A DNA stretch of 64,000 bases from NCBI GenBank assembly GCA_019753285.1, contig JAIELD010000034.1, positions 1 through 64,000 on the forward strand, in the 5' to 3' direction. The notes beneath the pieces were generated by a model that was not told the DNA's origin, ran no database searches, and worked only from the letters and a program-made list of their open reading frames with translations. Position numbers and translations under genes: made by a program. Below, piece after piece: positions 34,925 to 43,789 of the stretch (position 1 is its first letter; each line of letters starts with the position of its first letter). This DNA comes from Beijerinckiaceae bacterium. Its GTDB lineage: Bacteria > Pseudomonadota > Alphaproteobacteria > Rhizobiales > Beijerinckiaceae.

Positions 34925-37018
34925 ATGCGCGTGCTCAGCGCCTTCATCCTCATCATGACGATCGTCATGGCCGTCGTCGGCTACGCGCAGCCGGACAGCA
35001 TTCCGCTCTACGTTCCGGTGACGGGCGTCGCCATGGCGGTCGTCACGTTCCTGTCGGCGCGGCTCGTCTCGTTCCTGCGCATGTTCGTGCTCGCCTATGT
35101 GGCCGTGTTCCTGCTGTTCTCCTTTGCCTTTGTCGCGTTCGCTTACAATGCGGTGCCGGAGCTTCTCGAAAGCACGCGGCCGAAGCCGTTCCTGATGATC
35201 GCGGTGACGGTGTTCGCCTGGATCGTCTACGGCATCTCGCGCATTCCGCTCATCTCCATGATGATGCAGCTCTGCGAGCCTTATTTCACCAGCCGGTCGC
35301 CCGACGCCATCCTGCCCTGGGGTAAGGTTCGCTGGCAGATGTCCGAGGGGCAGATCGGGCGGTTCTTCCTGATCGCGATCCTCGCTCTCAATCTCGTGCA
35401 GGTCTACATCACCATCCTGTTCAACGAATGGTATGGCCGTCTTTTCAATGCCTTGCAGAACAAGGATGCGGCCTCGTTTGGGCAGGAGATCGCCATCTTC
35501 CTGTTGCTTGCGGTCGCCTGGATCATCTCGCAGGTCATCGAATATGTCTGCGGCCAGTATCTCCTCATCCGCTGGCGGCGCTGGATGTCCACCGCCTTCT
35601 TCGAGCGCTGGATGCGGAATGCCACCCACTACCGGATGCAGTTTTACGGCGAGAAGGCCGACAACCCGGACCAGCGCATCGCCGAGGACATCCGGACCTA
35701 TGTCGTCGAGACCTACACGATTTCGCTCAACCTGTTCAGCAAGCTGTTGTCGCTTGCGGCTTTCGTCCAGGTGCTGTGGGGCCTGTCCGCGACGTTCAAA
35801 TATCAGATCGGCTCGGTCAGCCTCGACAGCGTGCCCGGCTATCTCGTCTGGGTCGCGCTCGCCTACGCGGTGATCGTCACGCTCGTCGCCCATCTCATTG
35901 GACGGGCGCTCATCCGGCTCAACTTCAACAAGGAGAAGGCCGAAGCGAATTTCCGCTTTTCCCTGGCCCGCACCCGCGAATATGGCGAGCAGATCGCGCT
36001 GCTGAAGGGCGGCCCGACCGAGACGGACAGCCTGCGGCGGCAATATACCGGCGTCGTTGCCGCGACGTGGGCGCTCGTCGACCGGCAGAAGAACCTCGTC
36101 CTGTTCAACTTCTCGGTCGGGCAGCTTTCGGTCGTCTTGCCCTACGTACTGCTGGCTCCCGCCTATTTCAGCGGCGCGACCGATCTCGGCGGGTTCCAGC
36201 GCACCGCCAATGCGTTCTCGCAGGTGCAGGACGGCTTCACGGTCTTCGTCGACCTCTATACGCGGCTCGCGGCCTACCGCGCGGCGCTCGACCGTATCGT
36301 CGGCTTCGATGCGACGATGGAGCAAGCCTATCGCGAGACCGGCGCCTTCAAGCGCGATGGACGAGACGGATCGACGCTCGACGTTGAGCACGCCAAGCTC
36401 GCCGTGCCGTCCGGTCAGGTGATCGCGACGGTCGACGCGCTGTCATTCGCAAAGGGTGAGCGCACGCTGGTGACGGGGCCGTCAGGTTCCGGAAAGTCGA
36501 CCCTGTTCCGCGCCGTCGCAGGCATCTGGCCCTATGGCGAGGGCCTCATCCATGTTCCGGCCGGCTCCCGCATCCTTCTGCTGCCGCAGCGGCCCTACAT
36601 CCCGATGGGCACGTTGCGCGCTGCGGTCTCCTATCCCGGCGGGCTTGCCGAATTCGGCGATGCGGAGCTTAAGGACGCGCTGATCGCGGCCCAACTCGGC
36701 CATCTGGCCGATCGCCTCGACGATGACGACCAGTGGCCGCAGCGCCTTTCGGGCGGCGAGCAGCAGCGGCTGGCGATCGCCCGCGCGCTGCTTGCAAAGC
36801 CGCAATGGCTGTTCCTCGACGAGGCGACCGCCTCGCTCGACGAGGACATGGAGGCGCTCATCTATCGGGTTCTGCGCGAGAGACTGCCGGAGACGACCAT
36901 CGTCTCGATCGGGCATCGCTCGACGCTGCACGAGTTCCACACCGCGCGGGTCGACATGCAGCGCCAGCCGGATGGCGTCTTCGCGCCGAAAGCCAGGACG
37001 CTGGCGCTCGCCTCATGA
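34925..37018 (+). CDS. SbmA/BacA/YddA-like ABC transporter, permease fused to ATPase
   Basis: A 697-aa half transporter related to YddA and the SbmA/BacA family, which moves peptides or cobalamin-like molecules across the inner membrane. Residues 1-135 add extra hydrophobic segments compared with the 560-aa E. coli YddA. The permease core has LFNEWYGRLFNALQNKD and NPDQRIAEDI, the family hallmark. The ATPase part has Walker A GPSGSGKSTLFRAVAGIWPY near residue 520, signature LSGGEQQR and Walker B WLFLDEATASLDE. It stands alone between the pbpC operon and a strong terminator. Substrate unknown. Confidence 0.88.
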   Translation: MRVLSAFILIMTIVMAVVGYAQPDSIPLYVPVTGVAMAVVTFLSARLVSFLRMFVLAYVAVFLLFSFAFVAFAYNAVPELLESTRPKPFLMIAVTVFAWIVYGISRIPLISMMMQLCEPYFTSRSPDAILPWGKVRWQMSEGQIGRFFLIAILALNLVQVYITILFNEWYGRLFNALQNKDAASFGQEIAIFLLLAVAWIISQVIEYVCGQYLLIRWRRWMSTAFFERWMRNATHYRMQFYGEKADNPDQRIAEDIRTYVVETYTISLNLFSKLLSLAAFVQVLWGLSATFKYQIGSVSLDSVPGYLVWVALAYAVIVTLVAHLIGRALIRLNFNKEKAEANFRFSLARTREYGEQIALLKGGPTETDSLRRQYTGVVAATWALVDRQKNLVLFNFSVGQLSVVLPYVLLAPAYFSGATDLGGFQRTANAFSQVQDGFTVFVDLYTRLAAYRAALDRIVGFDATMEQAYRETGAFKRDGRDGSTLDVEHAKLAVPSGQVIATVDALSFAKGERTLVTGPSGSGKSTLFRAVAGIWPYGEGLIHVPAGSRILLLPQRPYIPMGTLRAAVSYPGGLAEFGDAELKDALIAAQLGHLADRLDDDDQWPQRLSGGEQQRLAIARALLAKPQWLFLDEATASLDEDMEALIYRVLRERLPETTIVSIGHRSTLHEFHTARVDMQRQPDGVFAPKARTLALAS

Positions 37019-37019
37019 A

Positions 37020-37045
37020 AAAGCCGGCCTTCGAGGGCCGGCTTT
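37020..37045. terminator. Bidirectional intrinsic terminator
   Basis: AAAGCCGGCC (37020-37029) and GGCCGGCTTT (37036-37045) are exact complements around a six-base loop. It sits two bases after the SbmA-like gene and 24 bases beyond the end of the convergent bdhA gene, so it can serve both strands. The A and T tracts are short, but the stem is strong. Confidence 0.85.
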
Positions 37046-37068
37046 CCGTGTCGTGATCGCGATACCAT

Positions 37069-37851
37069 CTATTCCATGAACCAGCCATGGCTGACGACGA
37101 GGGACTGGCCGGTGAGCGCGTTCGTCTTCGACGAGGCGAAGTAGAGGCAGGCTTCGGCAACGTCGTCCACGGTGGTGAACTCGCCGTCGACGGTCTCCTT
37201 CAGCATCACGTTCTTGATCACCTCGTCTTCGGTGATGCCAAGTGCTTTCGCCTGCTCGGGAATCTGCTTTTCGACCAGCGGCGTGCGCACGAAGCCGGGG
37301 CAGACCACGTTCGAGCGCACGCCATGCTTTGCGCCTTCCTTGGCGATGACCTTGGAGAGACCGATCAGCCCGTGCTTTGCCGTCACATAGGCTGATTTGA
37401 GGACGGAAGCCTCCTTCGAGTGCACCGAGCCGATGTAGATGATGCTGCCCGAGTTCTGCGCATACATGTGCTTGATGCAGGCCTTCGTCGTCAGGAACGC
37501 GCCGTCGAGATGGATAGCGAGCAGTTTCTTCCAGTCCGCGAAGGGAAATTCCTCGATCGGATGCACGATCTGGATGCCGGCGTTGCTGACGAGAATATCG
37601 ACCTTGCCAAGCTTGGCGACGACTTCTTCGACGCCTGCGTTGACCTGATCCTCATTGGAGACGTCCATGCCGACACCGATGGCGGTGGCGCCCATCGCCT
37701 CGATCTCCTTTGCGGCGGCGTTGGCCGCTTCGACGTTGAGGTCGGCGATCGCGATCTTCGCGCCTTCTTTTGCAAAGACGATGGCGATTTCCTTACCGAT
37801 GCCGCTCGCGGCTCCGGTGATGATGGCGACCTTGCCCTCTAAACGCGTCAT
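37069..37851 (-). CDS. bdhA: 3-Hydroxybutyrate dehydrogenase
   Basis: A 260-aa classical short-chain dehydrogenase converting (R)-3-hydroxybutyrate to acetoacetate with NAD, part of polyhydroxybutyrate recycling. Motifs seen are the NAD-binding [12 protein letters not shown] near residue 13, NAG at [14 protein letters not shown] (NAGIQ is characteristic of this subfamily), catalytic Ser in GSVHSKEAS and the YVTAKHG Tyr-Lys pair. The last residues [11 protein letters not shown] also match the family. It follows a patatin-family gene 39 bases upstream on the same strand, and acetoacetate activation could be done by the CoA-transferase at 56135-57533. Confidence 0.94.
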   Translation of the reverse strand: MTRLEGKVAIITGAASGIGKEIAIVFAKEGAKIAIADLNVEAANAAAKEIEAMGATAIGVGMDVSNEDQVNAGVEEVVAKLGKVDILVSNAGIQIVHPIEEFPFADWKKLLAIHLDGAFLTTKACIKHMYAQNSGSIIYIGSVHSKEASVLKSAYVTAKHGLIGLSKVIAKEGAKHGVRSNVVCPGFVRTPLVEKQIPEQAKALGITEDEVIKNVMLKETVDGEFTTVDDVAEACLYFASSKTNALTGQSLVVSHGWFME

Positions 37852-37890
37852 GCGAACATCCTTTTTGCTGTTGAATGGGAAGCGATAGCT

Positions 37891-39054
37891 CTACTTAGCG
37901 ACTTTTTCCTGACGGTCATGCGTTTCGCGCAGCAAATCGAAGGTCCGCACCCCAACGCCGCGCGGAACGGCCGCGAGCCACGGTTTTGCTTCGAGTGAAA
38001 GAGCGGCGTTCTCCTGCCCGATGGCCCAGCGCTCAAGCATGGTCATGCGGCTGAACTCGTAATCCTTGGCCGAGCCCTGCGCTGTTTTCGGGCGGTAGAT
38101 GAGCTGAACGATATCGAACCTCGTCTGGCAGGCAATGTTTTTCAGCTCGATCGCCTCGGGCTCGTTGCGCAGCTCTTCAGGCAGCTTCTTCAAGAGCTTG
38201 CTGACTTTGTGCCGGATATCGTGCATCTCCTGGAAATTGGTGGTGCTGAGCCGCGTCCGGCTCGAATACTGGATATCCTTCAGCCTCTCCGAAACCTCAT
38301 CGAGATTGTGAGGCATATGACCTTCGGCGGGGAAGAGATCGACCTGGAACACGAGCATGCTGAAGCGGGGCGTGGCGTTCAGCACGTAATGGAGCGGCGT
38401 GTTGGAGACGAGGCCGCCATCCCAGTAATATTCACCGTCGATCTCCACCGCCGGAAAGCCGGGCGGCAGCGCGCCGCTTGCCATGACATGCTCGGGCCTG
38501 ATCTTGATGAAGTCGCTGTCGAAGAAGTTGAAGTTGCCCGTGCGAACGTTCACCGCGCCGACGCTGAGCCGCGTCTCGCCGGAATTGATCCGATCGAAAT
38601 CGACCAGCCGCTCCAGCGTACGCTTGAGGTCGCCGGTGCTGTAATAGCTCGTCGGCTCCATGCCCAGCATCATGTTTTCAAGATAGGTCGGCTTGAAGAA
38701 ACCAGGCTGACCGAAAATCAGCGCCGCAAGCGACCCTGCCTTGCGGTTGGCTATTCCCCAGAAGTCGCCGCCGATCACCGGCCAGTAGGCAGAGGGTGAT
38801 GAAACCTCCTCCCAGAACTCCCGCAGACGCGCCACGCGGTTCTCAGGTGCATTGCCGGCTATGATTGCGGCGTTGATCGCTCCGACCGAGATGCCGGCGA
38901 CCCATTTGGGCGAAAAGCCCGTCTCCGCCATCGCCTGAAAGACGCCGGCCTGATAGGAGCCAAGAGCGCCACCGCCCTGCAGAACGAGAGCGATCTTGCG
39001 ATCGTATTCCTCCCCCGCCGCGCTCGGCTTGGACGTCGTGTTCTGCTCGGCCAT
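37891..39054 (-). CDS. Patatin-like phospholipase/esterase next to bdhA
   Basis: A 387-aa patatin-family hydrolase. I use the ATG at 39054 (MAEQNTTSKP...), which precedes the domain by 20 residues. The oxyanion loop is QGGGALGSYQAGV, the nucleophile is Ser56 in GISVGAIN, and the catalytic Asp is in WDGGLVSNTPLHY, so the Ser-Asp dyad is intact. The C-terminal third fits the extension found in this bacterial subgroup. It shares an operon with bdhA, a recurring arrangement in Rhizobiales that suggests a link to polyhydroxybutyrate granules or lipid turnover. No signal peptide, so cytoplasmic or granule associated. Confidence 0.88.
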   Translation of the reverse strand: MAEQNTTSKPSAAGEEYDRKIALVLQGGGALGSYQAGVFQAMAETGFSPKWVAGISVGAINAAIIAGNAPENRVARLREFWEEVSSPSAYWPVIGGDFWGIANRKAGSLAALIFGQPGFFKPTYLENMMLGMEPTSYYSTGDLKRTLERLVDFDRINSGETRLSVGAVNVRTGNFNFFDSDFIKIRPEHVMASGALPPGFPAVEIDGEYYWDGGLVSNTPLHYVLNATPRFSMLVFQVDLFPAEGHMPHNLDEVSERLKDIQYSSRTRLSTTNFQEMHDIRHKVSKLLKKLPEELRNEPEAIELKNIACQTRFDIVQLIYRPKTAQGSAKDYEFSRMTMLERWAIGQENAALSLEAKPWLAAVPRGVGVRTFDLLRETHDRQEKVAK

Positions 39055-39164
39055 TTGATACAATCCCCACCTGAGTGCATTGCCCGAGCCGGTTAAGGGC
39101 TCGTTGCAGCCTCGTGTTCCCATTTTCGGGAGTCAAAACAAAGTCAAATCATGGTGACGCCTCT

Positions 39165-40520
39165 TCAACTTCGCTTCACGGCCGACGTCGAAGGTTCGCC
39201 GAACAGTTCTTCGCGATATCGGAACATGACCACTTTGCGGCAGCGGCGGTCGGCGATCGGCAGTCGTTCCTCTGCCTCTGTGATGCGTCCGGCGACTGCG
39301 GCGGCCCCATCCCGAACGCTTTCGCTCGCGATGAATCCGCCACGCACCTGAATGCGATCGACGAGCACTTTCATGAAAGCGTCGACGAGTTCAGGGTCCG
39401 GGGACGAGGGCTCCGTCCAGAAGCCGGCAAGCGGGCCCTGATGGGTCAGGCCGGGAAGCGCGAAGATGGCGTTGCCAAGCGCGATCAGCGGCTTGCCGAT
39501 CATCAGCGCCGCCGTCCCGACGGTCGAGTTGATCGTGACCACGCCGGCGGAGGCTGAGATCATGGCGTCGAGCGAGCCGCCATCGACGACAGCGATGCGA
39601 TCGGCCGCGCCTGAGAGCGCCGCCGCCTCACCGATGCGCGAGTGCCAGCGCGAGAGGCCGTTATCGATCGGGTGGACCTTGAAGAGCAACCGTGCGTCCA
39701 TCGGAGCATGCTGCGCAAAACTGGCGATCACCGCATTGACGAGCCTCAAGAGATCGCCGCCCGGCGCATGCACCTTGATTTGATAATCGCCGGGCAATTG
39801 CAGCGGAAACAGGAAAAACGGTCGGTCGCTTGACATGAACGATCCGAGCACATGCCGCCTGTGGCGCGCCTCCCATCGGCTCTTGATCGCCTTCCAGATC
39901 CAGCCCGAATATTCGACGATCGGATGGACGGGCCCGTGCCGCCGATAGTGCGGGTGGACGAGCCAGCCGAGCGCCACGTTGGGCAGGTGGTAGATGAGAT
40001 CGTACATTGCGTAGACCAAGAAGCTCGACCGGTAGAGCGGCCGCAGATCAGGGGCGGGCAGGGCGCGTGACTGCTGCTGGATCAAGGCCGGCTCTCGCGG
40101 AAAGCGCGAAAAGCCCGACATGCCATCCGGCTCGATCGTCAGCCAGTCGGGTCGGATATAGCCATGCTCCAGGATGTGGATGCGGCAGCCGAGCGGAATG
40201 GCGGCCTCGATCGCCTCGGCATGGACCGGACGCCCGTCGCCCAGCATCAACAGATCGGTGATGCGGTTTGCGCGGATGAGGTCAGCCACATGGGCTGGCC
40301 ATTCCGAGGGCCGCCCGAAAAACCAGTTCGTGGCGCGCAAGCCCCAGAAAATCCAGTCTCCGAGACAGAAGCTGACGTGATGGACCTCATGGCCGCGTTC
40401 CAAGAGATTGTCGGCGACATGCCGCATGAAAGGCGACGCCGGCCCCTGGAGCAGCAGATAGACACGCTTTTTCGTCGGTTCTGGAGGTATGTCGGCGGAT
40501 GCCAAGCCTGTCGCCCTCAT
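39165..40520 (-). CDS. KpsS/LipB-type capsule polysaccharide biosynthesis protein (first copy)
   Basis: A 451-aa protein of the capsule polysaccharide biosynthesis family. In characterised systems KpsS-type proteins add Kdo residues to the lipid primer of capsular polysaccharide. Shared blocks with the divergent copy at 40630 are LLLQGPASPF, FCLGDWIFW, ILEHGYIRPDWLT, KVHPIDNG, TINSTVGTAAL and PGLTHQGPLAGFW. No membrane segment or signal peptide, so probably cytoplasmic and membrane peripheral. Transcribed away from the second copy, with 109 bases of shared upstream DNA. Export genes (kpsMTED) are not in the window. Confidence 0.82.
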   Translation of the reverse strand: MRATGLASADIPPEPTKKRVYLLLQGPASPFMRHVADNLLERGHEVHHVSFCLGDWIFWGLRATNWFFGRPSEWPAHVADLIRANRITDLLMLGDGRPVHAEAIEAAIPLGCRIHILEHGYIRPDWLTIEPDGMSGFSRFPREPALIQQQSRALPAPDLRPLYRSSFLVYAMYDLIYHLPNVALGWLVHPHYRRHGPVHPIVEYSGWIWKAIKSRWEARHRRHVLGSFMSSDRPFFLFPLQLPGDYQIKVHAPGGDLLRLVNAVIASFAQHAPMDARLLFKVHPIDNGLSRWHSRIGEAAALSGAADRIAVVDGGSLDAMISASAGVVTINSTVGTAALMIGKPLIALGNAIFALPGLTHQGPLAGFWTEPSSPDPELVDAFMKVLVDRIQVRGGFIASESVRDGAAAVAGRITEAEERLPIADRRCRKVVMFRYREELFGEPSTSAVKRS

Positions 40521-40629
40521 CCCTGTTCCGGCGGTGCGCCGGTCGATAAGCCCGTTTTGAGCATTGCCTCCGCGTGCTATCCCAGTTACACACGCCCGGC
40601 ATCAAAAATTTATCGTCGAACGCTCGAAC

Positions 40630-42117
40630 ATGAAGCCCAGCCCCTTGCCTGTCATTCTGTTCTTGCAAGGGCCGCCCTCAGGGTTCTGGCCGCAATTGGC
40701 GGAAGCCTTCGCCTCGCGTGGCGCGAAGACTTTGCGGGTCAATTTCTCCTTGGGAGACTGGCTCTATTGGCGGCGACGCGGCGCGATCAACTATCGTGGC
40801 TCGCTCGAGGCGTGGCCTGAATTTCTCGCAAAGCTCATCGACGACCATGGCGTCACCGATATCCTCTATTACACGGACCGGCTTCCCTATCATGTCGAGG
40901 CGGCGCGTGTCGCGGCGACGCGCGGCGTCAATTGCTACTCGGTCGAGTTCGGCTATCTGCGCCCGGACTGGCTGACGCTCGAGAAGGGCGGCATGGGCAG
41001 CTTCTCGCATTTTCCCGTCGATCCCGACACCATCCGCAGCATCGCCGCCGAGGTGGACGAGCCCGACATGGGCGTGCGCTACACGCACACATTCGGGCAG
41101 GAAGCGTTCAACGAGGTGACCTACAACCTCGCCAGCTATTTCGGCTGGGCCTTTTTTCCCAAATTCGACGCCGACAAGTATTACGATCCGCTGCTCGAAT
41201 ATATGATGTGGTTTCCGCGCATGGTGACGAGCCGGCGCGCGAAGAGGAACACGCGCCAGATCGAAGCGACGCTCGACCAGCCGTTCTGGCTGCTCGGGAT
41301 GCAATTGCAGAGCGATTATCAAGTGCGCGCGAATTCCCATTACGCGCACCTCAAGGACATGCTCGAGGAGACGATCGGCTCGTTCGCGCGCAACGCCGCG
41401 CCGAAGGATCGGCTCGTCGTCAAGCTGCACCCGCTCGATAATGGCTGGGAGCGCTGGGACAAGGTGGCCGGATCGATCGCCGAGCGCCACCGCGTCGCCG
41501 ATCGGGTGGTCGTCATCGACGGCGGCGATCTTCAGGCGCTGATCAAGCATTCGAACGGCGTCCTGGTGGTCAATTCCACGGTCGGCCTTCACAGCATCCA
41601 GGCGCTGAGGCCAACGAAAGTGCTCGGCGTCGCCATTTACGACATTGACGGCCTGACGCATCAGGGACCGCTCGACACCTTCTGGCGGGAGCCGGAGCCT
41701 GTCGATGCCGATCTGGTGCGCGATCTTGTGAAGGCGCTCGCGGCGACGATCCAGGTCAAGGGTAATTTTTACAACCCGCACGGCCGGGCGCTTGCCGCCG
41801 GTGCTATGGCCGATCGAATCCTCAACGGATCGGTGAACGAACCCGGGGCCTTCGTCACGCCGCCGCCCCGGCTCGTCAAGGCTGAGATGCGGAAAAACGA
41901 GACCGGAGGGAATGGCCGAGTGCCGGAGGCCCACCGCATGCCTCTTTCGCAATCGCTGGCGGCTCGTTCGATGATCGACACCCAGGCAAGCGGCTTCGTG
42001 GGGCGCAACGTCAACGACAATCTGCCGCCGCCGGACGCACCCGGGGGCCAGCCGCCCGTGCGGGCGCGCAAGACAAGCGAAGACCACGGGCGCGACCAGT
42101 CCTCCCGGCCACGCTGA
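40630..42117 (+). CDS. KpsS/LipB-type capsule polysaccharide biosynthesis protein (second copy)
   Basis: A 495-aa relative of the divergent gene, starting at the ATG at 40630 (MKPSPLPVILFLQGPPSGFW). Shared signatures are NFSLGDWLYW, VEFGYLRPDWLTLE, VKLHPLDNG, VVNSTVGLHSI and DGLTHQGPLDTFW. It differs by a C-terminal tail of about 65 residues, polar and rich in Pro, Asp and Arg, which looks disordered. The two proteins clearly diverged long ago, so they may add successive sugars rather than be redundant. The stop overlaps the next gene by one base (TGATG), giving a two-gene operon with a glycosyltransferase-like protein. Confidence 0.82.
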   Translation: MKPSPLPVILFLQGPPSGFWPQLAEAFASRGAKTLRVNFSLGDWLYWRRRGAINYRGSLEAWPEFLAKLIDDHGVTDILYYTDRLPYHVEAARVAATRGVNCYSVEFGYLRPDWLTLEKGGMGSFSHFPVDPDTIRSIAAEVDEPDMGVRYTHTFGQEAFNEVTYNLASYFGWAFFPKFDADKYYDPLLEYMMWFPRMVTSRRAKRNTRQIEATLDQPFWLLGMQLQSDYQVRANSHYAHLKDMLEETIGSFARNAAPKDRLVVKLHPLDNGWERWDKVAGSIAERHRVADRVVVIDGGDLQALIKHSNGVLVVNSTVGLHSIQALRPTKVLGVAIYDIDGLTHQGPLDTFWREPEPVDADLVRDLVKALAATIQVKGNFYNPHGRALAAGAMADRILNGSVNEPGAFVTPPPRLVKAEMRKNETGGNGRVPEAHRMPLSQSLAARSMIDTQASGFVGRNVNDNLPPPDAPGGQPPVRARKTSEDHGRDQSSRPR

Positions 42118-43181
42118 TGTCCCTTGCGGATCGTCTGGCAGGGCTTCTGCCAAGACCAAGGCTTCGTCCTGCCGCCGGATTGCGAAAACCCGTCGAGCGG
42201 ATCATCGTCTTCGCGCGGCTGCCAAACCCGACCTTCGATTATTATTTTTCGGCCCGCATGAACGCGGCGGGTCAGCCGCAATCCGTTCTGGTCGACATTC
42301 GCGATCCCGAGATCGAGCGGGCCGAGCCAGACGGCACGTTCGCCCTTATCTGCCGATACACCTCAGCCAAGGTGCTCGACTGGATCGAACGGCACCGTGA
42401 CCGGCTCGCCGGCGTCGGGTATTTCACGGATGACGATGTCTCGGCGTTCGTTTCCTCCAACGATGCGGACCTCGGCTACCGGTTCTTCCTGTTCGGTCTC
42501 GGCATCTGGCCGTTGCGGCGGCTCAATCGCCAGATCGATATCCTTTATGTCTCGACGCCGGCGCTGGCGGATGTTTTTGCCGAAGCAAGGCCCGTCCTTC
42601 TGCCTCCCGCTCCGCCGCCGGACTTGTGGAGGAGCGCCGGGAAGCCCCACGATGCAAGTGCTCCCGTGCGGATCGTCTTTCATGCCAAGGCCGTCCACGA
42701 AACCGAGCACCGGTTCCTGGCGCCAATCGTCGCGGAAATCCTGTCCGCCCGGCCAGGCGTTCAGATCGAGATTTCAGCGGAGCGCCGGAGCATCCCGCAT
42801 TGGCGCGGCACCCCCGGCGTCGCGCTCGTGCCGGAGGTGCCCTGGCTCGATTATGTCGGTGCGACGCGCGAAGCCGGCGCCGACATCGTGCTCGTGCCGC
42901 TCATGCCGTCACGGGTCAACGGCACGCGGGCCGATACCAAGCGCATCGACGTGGCGCGGTTCGGCGCGGCCGGCGTGTTTTCGGCCTCTCGCACCTATGG
43001 CGAGGCTGATTCGTCGGGCGAATGCATCATTCCGAACGAGGCTAGAGCCTGGATCGAAACCGTGGTCAAACTGATCGATGAGCCGGATCTGCGGGCACGC
43101 GCGGCCGCCGCGACGCGAATGCGCGTCGAAGCGATGTCCGAGCGCGCCGCCATGGGTATTCCCGGTCTCACCTTGCTCTAG
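42117..43181 (+). CDS. Putative GT-B-fold glycosyltransferase
   Basis: A 354-aa cytoplasmic protein. The N-terminal half (VERIIVFARLPNPTFDYYFS) and the C-terminal half (APVRIVFHAKAVHETEHRFL then SAERRSIPHWRGTPGVAL and a late ADIVLVPLMPSRVNGTRADT) look like the two Rossmann-like halves of a GT-B glycosyltransferase with a KR(I)D-type donor loop (TKRIDVARFG). I do not recognise the specific family. Translational coupling to a KpsS-like gene supports a role in the same surface glycan. Its stop codon is nested with that of the convergent chlorite-dismutase-like gene in a CTAG tetranucleotide. Confidence 0.6.
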   Translation: MSLADRLAGLLPRPRLRPAAGLRKPVERIIVFARLPNPTFDYYFSARMNAAGQPQSVLVDIRDPEIERAEPDGTFALICRYTSAKVLDWIERHRDRLAGVGYFTDDDVSAFVSSNDADLGYRFFLFGLGIWPLRRLNRQIDILYVSTPALADVFAEARPVLLPPAPPPDLWRSAGKPHDASAPVRIVFHAKAVHETEHRFLAPIVAEILSARPGVQIEISAERRSIPHWRGTPGVALVPEVPWLDYVGATREAGADIVLVPLMPSRVNGTRADTKRIDVARFGAAGVFSASRTYGEADSSGECIIPNEARAWIETVVKLIDEPDLRARAAAATRMRVEAMSERAAMGIPGLTLL

Positions 43182-43732
43182 TCAACGGCGCTTTTGAGGC
43201 GGATATCGACCTCGCGATCGACATAGCGCCATTCCGCCGAGGCGCGCAGTTCGATGAGCAGCGCGTCGAAGGCAGGCTCGTGCTCGGGCGCGTATTCGAA
43301 CCAGGTCAGGAAATCGAATGGCTCGCCAAGATCGCGCGAATGATGCAGGCGGCGGGCAATCGCCGGCAGATATTTCATCGATTTTGCGATGTGGCCTGAC
43401 TGCTCCTCGAAGATCGCGCGGCGTTCGTCCTGCGCGAGGCCCCACCATTCGGGCGATTTGCGGATCGGGATCAAGGCCGCGCAGCGCGCCTCCGGGCGGG
43501 ATAGCGAAGGTGAGACCGATCGCAGTTCGCCCAATTCCGCCGCCTGCGTATACCGGTGGTTGCTGATGACGCCGCGCAGCGCCCAATCGGACGCTGCGGT
43601 CCGGTGAGGCGTATCGTCGATGGCGAGCCGTGCCGCGCCGGGAAGCGTCTCGCCGATTACCGGCATGACGCGCTCGATATGCCAATGCCCGGCGTCGCCC
43701 GCGCTGAACGTTATGGTTGTGACTGCAGACAT
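43178..43732 (-). CDS. Chlorite-dismutase-family protein (short, dimeric-type) lacking the distal Arg
   Basis: A 184-aa haem-type protein of the short lineage of the chlorite dismutase superfamily. Recognised blocks are PVIGETLPGAARLAIDD, WALRGVISNHRYT, AALIPIRKSPEWWGLAQDER and HHSRDLGEPFDFLTWFEYAP. His131 (second His of HHSRD) fits the proximal haem ligand. In studied enzymes the catalytic distal Arg lies 13 residues after the proximal His; here that position is Trp144. So the haem site may be kept while chlorite decomposition is unlikely. No signal peptide. Convergent with the glycosyltransferase gene. Confidence 0.8.
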   Translation of the reverse strand: MSAVTTITFSAGDAGHWHIERVMPVIGETLPGAARLAIDDTPHRTAASDWALRGVISNHRYTQAAELGELRSVSPSLSRPEARCAALIPIRKSPEWWGLAQDERRAIFEEQSGHIAKSMKYLPAIARRLHHSRDLGEPFDFLTWFEYAPEHEPAFDALLIELRASAEWRYVDREVDIRLKSAVD

Positions 43733-43789
43733 GAGGCTAGACTGCTACGGCGTCGAAATGCTGGCAAGCCGCCGCGCGAACATGTGATG

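Noticed and set aside
43178-43732. Functional chlorite dismutase
   Set aside because: The residue expected to be the distal Arg is Trp, so only family membership is claimed.
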